A stretch of 64,000 nt of DNA from Lentibacter algarum (GCF_018860975.1 NZ_JAHKQI010000005.1:124001-188000), one strand, 5' to 3'. Counted from the stretch's first letter, positions 16,954 to 24,257 are shown. Numbers and translations: made by a program. The notes: a model not told the origin generated them from the letters alone.

Positions 16954-17640
16954 ATGAAACAGATCCTCACAGCCTTCGGCATTGTCACAGCGATGGCTCT
17001 GCCCGCCACTGCGGAAGAGTTCTTTGTTCTGACGCCCGACCTCGTCCAGCCAAGTGAAACAGGCACTGTCTTAACGCAACCGGAATCGTTGGGAGGCACG
17101 CTGGCGCCGCCTGAGAATGCCGGAGCCCCTCTGGCGCAATCACAACAGATCGGCGGGATGTTGGCACAGGCAACGCCTAGTGGAGGCGAACTGGAACCAG
17201 CAGAGCCATTGGGCGGCACCCTTAACAGAGGAATCGACATTGGTATCGAGCGGCCCATACCGCCCACGCCACAGCCCCTGCAAGAGGTGGTAGAAGAACT
17301 GCAACCCATGCGGTTTCCCGACGCCTTCTTTGATACAGGATCCGCAGCGGTAAAACCGGCCGGTTACGCAGTCCTCCTAGTTCTTGCCGCAGAACTGAAT
17401 AAGCGCCCCGATGTCATCATCGAGATACAAGGGCACACCGACAGCGTGGGCACACGTGCCGATAATTATACGCTTGGAAACAACCGTGCTCTAGCAGTGA
17501 GCCGTATTCTCCTTGACTACGGTGTTTCGGGTGAACGCATGGTAACAAAGTCCTTTGGTGAAGACCGCCCCGAGGCTGATAATTCTACCCCACAGGGACG
17601 CCAGATTAACCGTCGTGTGGATATCATTCCACGCAGCTAG
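16954..17640 (+). CDS. OmpA-family outer-membrane/peptidoglycan-binding protein with decapeptide repeats
   Basis: 228 residues. A signal peptide (residues 1-20, MKQILTAFGIVTAMALPATA) is followed by six tandem 10-residue repeats at residues 31-90, consensus roughly xQPxxLGGxL, then a Pro-rich linker and an OmpA C-terminal domain at about 115-228 with IEIQGHTDSVGTRADNYTLG and NRRVDI, the peptidoglycan-binding signature. ATG 16954 was chosen for GGAG 5 bases upstream; ATG 16942 overlaps the previous stop and is an alternative. There is no lipobox. It should be periplasmic, bound to the cell wall, with the repeats as a flexible or adhesive spacer. A strong terminator follows. Confidence 0.85.
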   Translation: MKQILTAFGIVTAMALPATAEEFFVLTPDLVQPSETGTVLTQPESLGGTLAPPENAGAPLAQSQQIGGMLAQATPSGGELEPAEPLGGTLNRGIDIGIERPIPPTPQPLQEVVEELQPMRFPDAFFDTGSAAVKPAGYAVLLVLAAELNKRPDVIIEIQGHTDSVGTRADNYTLGNNRALAVSRILLDYGVSGERMVTKSFGEDRPEADNSTPQGRQINRRVDIIPRS

Positions 17641-17659
17641 GTGTGAAATAAGCAGCCGA

Positions 17660-17693
17660 AAAATGAAGGCGCGTGCTAACGCGCCTTCATTTT
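17660..17693. terminator. Bidirectional intrinsic terminator between convergent cargo units
   Basis: A perfect 14-bp stem, AAAATGAAGGCGCG and its complement, encloses the 6-base loop TGCTAA, with A-runs before and T-runs after. It sits 19 bases after the OmpA-like gene and just before the stop of the convergent gene pair, so it can end both transcripts. Confidence 0.9.
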
Positions 17694-17697
17694 ATTT

Positions 17698-18462
17698 TCA
17701 GTTTACAATGCTAAAGTTCTGGGCTTGGTTATAGATTTTGCGCCTATTTGAATCTGCCGCTGATTTACTGGCCAGAACATCTTTAAGTGTCGGGGCCTTC
17801 GGATTACGTTTCTTGTATGAATACACCGCGAGCACGAGATTATGATCGAGCTTATCCAATGCCTCTCGGTCAAGGACTTCCGCAATAACCCATTTTGCGT
17901 AAACTGATCTAATAAACTCTACCGGCGGTCCATCTTGTATGACGCCTCTATATTTTCTGGGAGCAACGCTCGGAATAGCGGGCACCTCGTCGCCATTCGC
18001 TAACGAATTCTCGATGCTAATTTTTGTAGTTGCTCTCACTGTTGAAATTGTTTGATTGTTTACCCCAGCTGCCTTCATGGCGGAGCACATTTTCTCTATA
18101 ACGCTATCCACTATTTCAGAATTTGATGTTTTTTCTATTGCAACGCCCTTCTTACGTTTTGATGGGTTGATTACGAACGATACTTCACCGCCATCAAAAA
18201 AATTTTTATCGTTTACCTGCCTGAATATCTGAGCCTTTTCTCTCATTGCTTCCTGGGGAATAACTTCGTGCAGGGGGAAAAAAGCAATTTGCGAGGCGTT
18301 GTCAAAAATGCGCCCCCTTTCGTACACCAGCTCCTCCACCTGTTCAGCATCAAACTCTGGTTCGTAGTTCTCATTCACTCCACTCAGCGCGATCTCTAGT
18401 AGTTCAGCCACCGGGGTGAAATCACCACGAATGAACGTGGGGTTTTCTGTCGATTCAGTCAT
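17698..18462 (-). CDS. Unrecognised protein, second gene of the convergent cargo pair
   Basis: 254 residues, soluble, no signal peptide or membrane helix. The N-terminal third is acidic (FDAEQVEELVYERGRIFDNA). The middle is basic (FVINPSKRKKGVAIEKTSNS) and the C terminus is strongly basic (VYSYKKRNPKAPTLKDVLAS, SNRRKIYNQ), which could contact nucleic acid. Its ATG is one base after the stop of the 656-residue protein upstream, so the two are translationally coupled and probably interact. Base composition of the pair looks more AT-rich than the flanking island genes. I recognise no family; a defence, toxin or DNA-processing role is only suggested by the island setting. Confidence 0.7.
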   Translation of the reverse strand: MTESTENPTFIRGDFTPVAELLEIALSGVNENYEPEFDAEQVEELVYERGRIFDNASQIAFFPLHEVIPQEAMREKAQIFRQVNDKNFFDGGEVSFVINPSKRKKGVAIEKTSNSEIVDSVIEKMCSAMKAAGVNNQTISTVRATTKISIENSLANGDEVPAIPSVAPRKYRGVIQDGPPVEFIRSVYAKWVIAEVLDREALDKLDHNLVLAVYSYKKRNPKAPTLKDVLASKSAADSNRRKIYNQAQNFSIVN

Positions 18463-18463
18463 T

Positions 18464-20434
18464 TTACCGTGCTTTCCGTGTTCGAGCCCTGGTCAAGGGA
18501 CGGTTTGTATTCATCCTCTCCAAGGCGACTCTGTTGAATAAGGCGTTCATGCCTTCGTCGATTGTTCGTGAGTAATCCCGTTCTTCCACACCTCTCCAGT
18601 TCTGGACGGATTGAAAGAACGCATTACTTTGTGTGATCCCTCTTATTTCGACAGGATCAGATTCCAAGTCGGCATTTGGGAAACAATACAGAATACTTCC
18701 ATCTACCCGAAATTCTGGAAATCCAAGCGGGTTCAGTCGCCCATGCGACTTAGCATCTTCCTCAAGCTTCTTCAGAGCTGCGCCTAAGTCAGTTGCATTC
18801 TGCAGGGCGAGAGAATCAAACTGCGCGATGGTGTTGACGATCAAGTGCGAGAAGTCTTCCCATAAAAGGTCGCTTGAGGATCGTCGAATTATGCTTCGAA
18901 TGTAGTTCGACAGATGAAAGACCGCCTGCCATATCCGGCCATCATAAATCGGAAAAGCTTCGCTTTGGTTTGCGTGATAGAAGTGGCCTGAAACTGCCCA
19001 TACGGCTCCCCGCTCCATAACTGGAATCAGAATCATCTTCACGCGACCTGCACCATTTTGCCCTAAGGCACGACGTGCCATTTGTGAAAACACGTAGTGT
19101 GCCGCAACAATTCTAAGACCATCGTTCAAATCTGGGTGAGAGGATAATGAACCAATCGATTTAAGGCCTTTAAGCCCAGGGACCCTTGTTAAACCACCAT
19201 CCTCGAATACCTCGCGAAAATCGATCAGACCAGTCTCAAATATTGGATCGGTAAAAGACCTTGCGTTATCTCCAATTTTGCTAGTGTATATTTCCAAAAT
19301 CTTTTTTGGCCCATCTGATCCTCCCAAGATATTGAAGAACTCCTCTTCAAGTACCTTTCTCTGCTTCAGATACTTTCTACCCAATTTAGCACTAGAGTAG
19401 TTGATCAGCTCGCCACCATTACCTGGCTCCCCAAGCCACGCGAAGAACTCTCTTAGTTCGTCTTCTTGTTTCTTGGGAAGAATAAATTGTACATCATACT
19501 GGTATCCTCGAAATTTTTCAGCTTCCTTTTTGTTCAGTGGCCGCCTTGCGTTTTGGCGAGTATAAGCACGGGTTGCCAAGAAGAAGTTGCTTAGAGGTGG
19601 GCCTACATTATCTTCACTCATATCTTCAGAAAATGTTCGAACACTTGCCATCTCTGTCAAATATGAAAGCCGCCCTGTGAGGCCATCAAACAATGGAGAC
19701 AAGTCAGAAGTCAGCTTTTTGTACCACGCATTCTGTGCACTTGGAGCGGGGATGTTGACGGATGAAGAGGGGCCGTCGAGATTCCCTGACATTCGGTTGA
19801 TATGCCCCTTAACCAAATCACTCATGGAGCGCCGCAGATAGTCATATGCCAAAATCTGAAAGCTTGCAGGGTATCGAGCCCATTCCAAGTCGAAGAACTT
19901 TCTAGCGCAGATTGCTATATAGTCAAAGGGGTTTGCAGGCACCTCTTGAGCCGCATCTACCGGTTTTACAAGTTCGTATTTTTTTTCTTGAGCCGATCCC
20001 ATGACCTTGAAGATCGAAAGAAAGTACTTTGTGCGATGATCCGAATCCTCGCCCTCTTTTTCCACAGGCATACTTGACGCTGAGGGGAAAATCGGAAAAA
20101 GCTTTTCAGGATTAGCCTCTAGTTTTTCTTCTGCCAGGTGCTCGATCAGTCCTGAATAGAACCCTTTGTCCCTTGAGAGTATGTAATGCCGCTCCAACTC
20201 ACTATCTGCTGACTGGCGATAGATCACAAACACCGCTGGCTGCTGGATGAGTGTTATGAACACATTCAGGAAATCATGAAAGTAAAAGTTGTTAGGGGTG
20301 TATGCGCGCAGAAAGACATCGTGCGCCCTACTAACCGCATCGGCCACCCTGGCATCCAAGGTGTTGGCTGAAATAGTACTGTCTGCCACTTTATGTGTTG
20401 TCCCAATTTTAGATGTTTTTAGCTCTTTCGCCAC
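18464..20434 (-). CDS. Unrecognised 656-residue protein, first gene of the convergent cargo pair
   Basis: A long soluble protein without signal peptide or convincing membrane helix. I see no Walker, HTH, nuclease or protease motif. Notable segments are an aromatic-rich N-terminal stretch (FLRAYTPNNFYFHDFLNVFI, about residues 41-60), a central basic Tyr/Lys-rich region, and a C-terminal half with MILIPVMERGAVWAVSGHFY, then FEDFSHLIV-like helices, ending in a very basic tail (TRARTRKAR). It is coupled to the 254-residue gene downstream by a 1-base gap. The pair has its own apparent promoter space (20435-20578) and an AT-rich composition, consistent with separate acquisition. Function unknown. 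Confidence 0.72.
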   Translation of the reverse strand: MAKELKTSKIGTTHKVADSTISANTLDARVADAVSRAHDVFLRAYTPNNFYFHDFLNVFITLIQQPAVFVIYRQSADSELERHYILSRDKGFYSGLIEHLAEEKLEANPEKLFPIFPSASSMPVEKEGEDSDHRTKYFLSIFKVMGSAQEKKYELVKPVDAAQEVPANPFDYIAICARKFFDLEWARYPASFQILAYDYLRRSMSDLVKGHINRMSGNLDGPSSSVNIPAPSAQNAWYKKLTSDLSPLFDGLTGRLSYLTEMASVRTFSEDMSEDNVGPPLSNFFLATRAYTRQNARRPLNKKEAEKFRGYQYDVQFILPKKQEDELREFFAWLGEPGNGGELINYSSAKLGRKYLKQRKVLEEEFFNILGGSDGPKKILEIYTSKIGDNARSFTDPIFETGLIDFREVFEDGGLTRVPGLKGLKSIGSLSSHPDLNDGLRIVAAHYVFSQMARRALGQNGAGRVKMILIPVMERGAVWAVSGHFYHANQSEAFPIYDGRIWQAVFHLSNYIRSIIRRSSSDLLWEDFSHLIVNTIAQFDSLALQNATDLGAALKKLEEDAKSHGRLNPLGFPEFRVDGSILYCFPNADLESDPVEIRGITQSNAFFQSVQNWRGVEERDYSRTIDEGMNALFNRVALERMNTNRPLTRARTRKAR

Positions 20435-20578
20435 TTCCGATCAAGGCCTTGTGTGTGCAAACGCTCTCTTATGGCGTATCAAGTCTAATGAAAGATCAAA
20501 CTTTGAAAATAGGTGCGCTTCAGCCAAGATTGAACGAAGCCCAATCAAGCAAGACAAAAACATCCTAAACCCCTAACT

Positions 20579-21004
20579 ATGAAAGATGGTTTCCATTTCT
20601 CCGTTGATGTTTCAGTCCTTTGGGGCGTCGTGGCTGACCTGCTGACCTGGGTCCCACTATTCAAGACGCTGGTGCTGATCTTGCTGCTGGCTGCCTTGGT
20701 GATCGGGTTCGCCTTCTGGCATAATGCGGGCACGCCTGAGCTGTTAGGCTTCTACGGCACGTCGCTACTGTATTTTGCGCTAGGTTTCATAGCCGGGATG
20801 TTCGACAGCTTGGATGATGCCCACCGCAAGCTGGTTCTCTGGCGATACGACAACAACAACGTCAGACCCCACTCGTCGCTCGGAAACAAAACACCCGTCG
20901 AGGCGCGTCGGACGCTTGAGCAATTTGAGGGCTCCGCGCCCGACGCGCTTACCCAAACCGACAACGAAGAATATGAAAACCAGACCCGCAAACTCTCGTT
21001 ATGA
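20579..21004 (+). CDS. Chimeric reading frame: small membrane protein fused to IS3 transposase C terminus
   Basis: 141 residues. Residues 1-79 have two or three hydrophobic helices (LFKTLVLILLLAALVIGFAF, LGFYGTSLLYFALGFIAGMF) and end in DSLDD. From residue 80, AHRKLVLWRYDNNNVRPHSS onward is the standard end of IS3-family OrfB transposase. The gene looks like a membrane protein whose own 3' end was replaced when an insertion sequence landed or recombined there. The transposase tail lacks the catalytic core and adds a hydrophilic C-terminal extension. It may still be expressed as a membrane protein; no family recognised for the N-terminal part. Confidence 0.6.
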   Translation: MKDGFHFSVDVSVLWGVVADLLTWVPLFKTLVLILLLAALVIGFAFWHNAGTPELLGFYGTSLLYFALGFIAGMFDSLDDAHRKLVLWRYDNNNVRPHSSLGNKTPVEARRTLEQFEGSAPDALTQTDNEEYENQTRKLSL

Positions 21005-21030
21005 ATGAGGGGGCCTCGGGGGGCGGGTCA
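20836..21030 (+). mobile_element. IS3-family insertion sequence remnant (3' end)
   Basis: The last approximately 58 codons of OrfB (KLVLWRYDNNNVRPHSSLGN to RKLSL) are followed by the element end at about 21030, which reads TGACCCGCCCCCCGAGG inward on the minus strand, resembling the end at 13860. The 5' part is missing. The remnant ends 8 bases before the mobA stop codon. It has the opposite orientation to the 5'-half remnant at 13259-13860. Confidence 0.75.
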
Positions 21031-21046
21031 CGCGGCATCTAGTGCG

Positions 21047-21376
21047 TCAGCCTTCGGTCGTGATCCGGCGCATCTCGATCTCGATCAGCCGCTTCTCGGC
21101 GTCTTTCGCTAACTTCCAGCTGGTCTCTAATCCCGCCTGAAGCTTCGCGTAGTTCTGCTCCTCGCGCAGCAAGTCGGCCAATGTGGTGACGGACGTGAGA
21201 TGAGATTTCATCAATAGCGCCACGCAATGCGCCAAGCCATTCACCTTGCTTTCGATCCTGCTGGTCGAGCGTTTCTCCAAGGCGTGCAATTCCTTGGCTG
21301 AGCTCTCGCAGGCCGTCACCAACCGCTCGACGGATGCGAGCAATTCGCGCTCCAATGCTGTCAGGGGTCGCGTCAT
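21047..21376 (-). CDS. Small coiled-coil protein nested in mobA (MbeD-like position)
   Basis: 109 residues, ATG immediately after the TAA of the preceding nested gene. The sequence is almost wholly helical and charged (LTALERELLASVERLVTACE, LREEQNYAKLQAGLETSWKL), suggesting a coiled coil. It is read in a different frame from the relaxase tail that covers the same DNA. In ColE1, mbeB and mbeD are nested in mbeA in the same order, and MbeD is a small coiled-coil accessory protein. Assignment rests on position and predicted structure rather than clear similarity. Confidence 0.6.
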   Translation of the reverse strand: MTRPLTALERELLASVERLVTACESSAKELHALEKRSTSRIESKVNGLAHCVALLMKSHLTSVTTLADLLREEQNYAKLQAGLETSWKLAKDAEKRLIEIEMRRITTEG

Positions 21377-21838
21377 TTAAGGCTCCTTGATCTCGATGCA
21401 TATGATCGGCCTCTGCGCCAATGTGCAGGTCTTCAATTCGGTCCGGTCGGGGTCCAGCGTCACCCATGTCTGCCCGGCCTGTTCGATCCGTGTCAGGCCA
21501 AGCCTCGTCATTTCCGAGCGCGTGATCAAACCCGTCCAGAACCAACTCGCGATCAGCACTGTCGCGATCCAGGCTGAGACCACCCCCACGATCACCCAAG
21601 GCGAGATCGTCAGCCAGCGCCGGATCGTTTCGCTCCGCCTCTCCAACTCGCTCTTGCTGTCGCTGAGAAAGAACCTGATATCGGTGTCGATTGTATGCAG
21701 CGCGCTGGTCGCAATGCTGCTGAAATCGCTCCTGAAGCTCTCCAGCTGAGATGCCATCAAGGCGGCGTGGTCGCTCCGGATCGTTTCCAGGTCCGCGTTC
21801 AATTTCTCGGCGAGGCGGTTCGGCTTGCCAGTCGTCAT
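21377..21838 (-). CDS. Membrane-anchored mobilization accessory protein nested in mobA (MbeB-like position)
   Basis: 153 residues. A helical cytoplasmic N-terminal part (LNADLETIRSDHAALMASQL, then SKSELERRSETIRRW) precedes one transmembrane helix at about residues 80-101 (WVIVGVVSAWIATVLIASWF) and a short distal domain. It lies entirely inside the region of the relaxase C terminus but in another frame, like mbeB of ColE1, whose product is membrane-associated and stimulates transfer. Its start is about 200 bases after the mobA frameshift, so its own frame is unaffected. The next nested gene starts on the base after its stop. Confidence 0.65.
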   Translation of the reverse strand: MTTGKPNRLAEKLNADLETIRSDHAALMASQLESFRSDFSSIATSALHTIDTDIRFFLSDSKSELERRSETIRRWLTISPWVIVGVVSAWIATVLIASWFWTGLITRSEMTRLGLTRIEQAGQTWVTLDPDRTELKTCTLAQRPIICIEIKEP

Positions 21839-22583
21839 GGAAAATCTCTCCTTTCAAACGCCAGCGCTCGCCGGTGTCGGGGTCTTTGGCGGTGATGTAA
21901 TTCTTGCTTGCACGGGGGATCTCGAAACCCGCCTCTGATAGCGCGTCGATCATGCTGGCGCGGTCGGTGATGCTGCCGACGCTGATCTGATCGAGGATCC
22001 ATTCGTGCAGCGCCTCGCGCCCTTGCGCGTGTCGGCGCTTCAATCGTCGCCCTCACTTCGCGAGAGCGATCTGGCTCCAAAGGGTCTGCCCAACCGTGGG
22101 TCTTGTTCATCAGATCACGCAGGCTGGAAAAGGCGTTCTCATGTCCTGGCGGCGCGATGTTCAGCGCCTTGCCCGTGCTTAGCTCAAGGCGTGGCGCGCA
22201 GAAGTGCAGCTCGACATTGCCTTCATGCGAGTGGCGCACCCAGAGGCAATCGTATTGATCCCTGTCCAGCCCAGCAAAGGCCAGAGCCTCAAATAGCTCA
22301 ATGGCCTCTTGCTGGGCGTCGGGTCTGGGATCATCGTAATCGGCAAAGCTGATCACGCCTGCCGTGTAGCTCCACTTGTTGGGGCTCGCGTCGATCAGGT
22401 CACGGGTTTGGTCTGGATTGCCGTGCAGCACCTCTGGCAGCGGGTCTCGAATCTTTGTTTGCGGCTGACCGGTGTCGTCGCAGATCAGGTTGCGGTTCTC
22501 GTCACAGGCCAGAACTTCGCGTGCAGTCAGGTAATCCACGGGGGCCGCACCGCCACCTGTGCCAGTGGAGAAGAACGAGATGA

Positions 22584-23057
22584 TCATTCGCAGTTCTCGC
22601 CTGTGTGCGCCGCCACGATCTGCGCCAATTGCCGCTCGATGACCACCAGCTGCGCAACGACCTTGAGCGCATCTATCTGGCTCGCGCGGCCGGACTTGAC
22701 CGCGCCGTTGATCCAGCGGGAGAGCTGATTGAGGTTGCCGCCGACGCGGGCAATCGCAAAGGTCAGCCTCGGGTCAACTCGGGGGACGGGCTTGCGCCGA
22801 CGTACCTCGGTCAACCCCAAGGCCTCGCGCATCAGCGTGGCATTGGGCAGGCCAGCGGCGCGCGCCTTGGCCACAAGCGCTGCCTTTTCCGACGGGGTGC
22901 ATCGAAAGATCACGCTCTCGGAAAGGCCCTCTTTGATGCCGCTTGCGCGCGTCTGGTTGGGGTTTGAAGGGGAGGCTTGCCGCCCCTCACAAGTCCCGCC
23001 GATGTAATCGGTGGGTAACCTTGCTGTTTGCTCTTCTGTCGGATCGGTTGCGGTCAT
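22584..23057 (-). CDS. mobC: MobC/MbeC-like relaxosome accessory protein
   Basis: 157 residues. An unstructured N terminus of about 45 residues precedes a ribbon-helix-helix-like segment (VIFRCTPSEKAALVAKARAA). The MobC signature follows (LTFAIARVGGNLNQLSRWIN, about residues 98-117) and a helical C terminus. MobC proteins bind near oriT and help open the strand for the relaxase. Both ends overlap neighbours as ATGA, with the Rep-like gene upstream and mobA downstream, forming a coupled rep-mobC-mobA unit. oriT is expected near this unit but no nick-site sequence was identified. Confidence 0.85.
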   Translation of the reverse strand: MTATDPTEEQTARLPTDYIGGTCEGRQASPSNPNQTRASGIKEGLSESVIFRCTPSEKAALVAKARAAGLPNATLMREALGLTEVRRRKPVPRVDPRLTFAIARVGGNLNQLSRWINGAVKSGRASQIDALKVVAQLVVIERQLAQIVAAHTGENCE

Positions 23058-23911
23058 GATCTGAGGCCCGCGGCTTGGATTTCAGCAGGGCTGACCAGGT
23101 TTTCAGCCAGCAACGCGGTCACTTGACCGGGTGTGATGTGGCGACAAAGGGGGTGCTTGCCCGTGACCCAGTCGGCCAAACCTTTCAGCAATTCAGCCTC
23201 TTTGGCTTTGCTCGCTTCTCGCGTCTCCTCGACGTCCTGAAGGTATTTCAGCCAACGGCCAGAGGTGAACCAATTGTCGGAGAAGCACACCTTGGAGCGG
23301 GTGAAACCTTTGCTTTCGGTCGCATAGGCCCGGACGGCGTCCTCGAGGTCTTTCGCGTCCACTCCGTCGGCCAATGCTTGGCGGATTTGTGAGAGGCAAA
23401 CCGCTTTCCCGCGAATTCGATCCTCCGGATAAGCGGACAAAATCTTTTCAGACACTTCATCCTCCACCGCCGCCTTCGCGTGCGAAGGATTTGGTTTTTG
23501 ATATGGTTTATATCTGTTCTTATAGGATTTGCCCTCTGGGGCAGATGGCTCGCCCTCAGGGGCAGATGCATCATTTTCCCTTTCGGTCGGATCGATTTGC
23601 CCATTTGGGCAAATGGAGTTGCCCAGGGCATACCAACAGGTCCGGTCATAGCGATCGTCGCTGAAATTGCCCTTGATGATCAGCTCCGCGCTGGCCAACT
23701 TTTCGAGCGCCGTCCGGATCTGCTTCTCACTCAGATAGGGGAACAGTTCACCAAAGGCCGAGATCGAATTGTAGGTCCAATACCGCCCGTCTCGAAGATT
23801 GCGGCGATTGGCTTGGTTCTTCTCGATCCAAAAGGTGATGTTTTGGAAAATCACCGCTGCATTGAGACCGACACGCCTGGCGATTTCAGGATCAAAGCTA
23901 TGTCGGCTCAT
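23054..23911 (-). CDS. Replication-initiator-like winged-helix protein
   Basis: 285 residues from ATG 23911, which has a GGGGG ribosome binding stretch upstream. The longer frame to 24031 is not supported because it has no good start signal. Residues 5-100 (FDPEIARRVGLNAAVIFQNI, then WTYNSISAFGELFPYLSEKQ) look like the DnaD/phage-type replication HTH seen in plasmids and islands of Rhodobacteraceae. The middle is a hydrophilic linker and the C-terminal half is helical (AVCLSQIRQALADGVDAKDL). It is coupled to mobC by a 4-bp overlap. A role in autonomous replication or post-excision maintenance is likely but unproven. Confidence 0.7.
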   Translation of the reverse strand: MSRHSFDPEIARRVGLNAAVIFQNITFWIEKNQANRRNLRDGRYWTYNSISAFGELFPYLSEKQIRTALEKLASAELIIKGNFSDDRYDRTCWYALGNSICPNGQIDPTERENDASAPEGEPSAPEGKSYKNRYKPYQKPNPSHAKAAVEDEVSEKILSAYPEDRIRGKAVCLSQIRQALADGVDAKDLEDAVRAYATESKGFTRSKVCFSDNWFTSGRWLKYLQDVEETREASKAKEAELLKGLADWVTGKHPLCRHITPGQVTALLAENLVSPAEIQAAGLRS

Positions 23912-24066
23912 GATTGACCCCCGAAATACGCATAAACGTGCGAATTTTGTACAGGTTTTGTACGAGAAATCGGCCGTTTCAGCCGATTTCGCCGCGAAAG
24001 CCGACGGGCGTTTCTGCACGCATCCGCACAACGTACTGTAAATAAGCCATATTTTTCAAGTGTTTT

Positions 24067-24113
24067 TGGCGACCCCGGCAGGATTCGAACCTGCAACCTG
24101 CCCCTTAGGAGGG
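24067..24113 (-). repeat. Proximal attachment site within tRNA-Arg
   Basis: The 47-bp copy inside the intact tRNA gene is identical to 10076-10122. It spans from the CCA end to the anticodon arm. Homology ends at 24113, inside the 3' side of the anticodon region as read on the plus strand. Confidence 0.92.
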
Positions 24114-24143
24114 GGCTGCTCTATCCAGTTGAGCCACGGGGCC
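24067..24143 (-). tRNA. tRNA-Arg (anticodon CCT), integration target
   Basis: The minus strand folds into a complete cloverleaf of 77 bases including an encoded CCA. The acceptor stem is GGCCCCG with CGGGGTC (one G-T pair), the D arm GCTC/GAGC, the anticodon stem GCCCC/GGGGC with loop CTCCTAA (anticodon CCT), and the T arm GCAGG/CCTGC with loop TTCGAAT. Its 3' 47 bases are repeated at 10076-10122. The element lies on the 3' side and restores the full tRNA, as expected. Confidence 0.97.
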
Positions 24144-24257
24144 GCTCAGGGGGTTGAATAGCGGGTATGGGGCGGGCTGTCAGCCCTAAACGCGCTTGCG
24201 TGAGGCGGGAGCGCTGCGGTAGCATTGGTTTAGCCAAATGCGAGGAATACTGTCGTG

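Larger units (their letters stand above)
21039..22587 (-). pseudogene. mobA: MobA/MbeA-like relaxase, frameshifted
   Basis: The N-terminal frame (from ATG 22587) opens with MIISFFSTGTGGGAAPVDYL, contains LIDASPNKWSYTAGVISFAD and the metal/catalytic segment WVRHSHEGNVELHF, and has relaxase sense to REVRATIEA. The continuing sense (HEWILDQISVGSITDRASMI, SEAGFEIPRASKNYITA) lies in a different frame starting about 22043, open to 21039. One extra base near 22040 explains the break. The family nicks oriT and stays bound to the 5' end. In ColE1 MbeA the motif is H-x6-E-x-N; here the last residue is His. Two small genes lie inside its 3' half in another frame. Confidence 0.82.
10076..24113. mobile_element. 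Integrative mobilizable element inserted in tRNA-Arg(CCT), about 14 kb
   Basis: A 47-bp perfect direct repeat, identical to the 3' part of a complete tRNA-Arg(CCT), brackets the region (10076-10122 and 24067-24113, repeat offset 13,991 bp). Inside are a tyrosine integrase next to the left repeat, an HTH/excisionase-like gene, an XRE regulator, a Rep-like gene and a MobC/MobA module, which together define an element that integrates and is mobilizable by a helper. It lacks recognisable type IV secretion genes. Cargo comprises an HNH nuclease gene (broken), a five-gene envelope operon and an unrecognised gene pair. Lesions in the integrase, nuclease and relaxase suggest it may no longer move. 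Confidence 0.9.

Noticed and set aside
20404-20434. AT-rich TTAGATGTTTTTAG as another copy of the boxes at 13981
   Set aside because: It lies inside the coding start of the 656-residue protein and matches only partly.
13259-21030. Cargo as a classical composite transposon
   Set aside because: The two IS3 remnants are different halves, both broken, and their ends do not face as needed for joint transposition.
23912-24031. 40-residue N-terminal extension of the Rep-like protein
   Set aside because: Cys/Lys-rich sequence without family sense; the internal ATG at 23911 has a ribosome site and begins the conserved domain.
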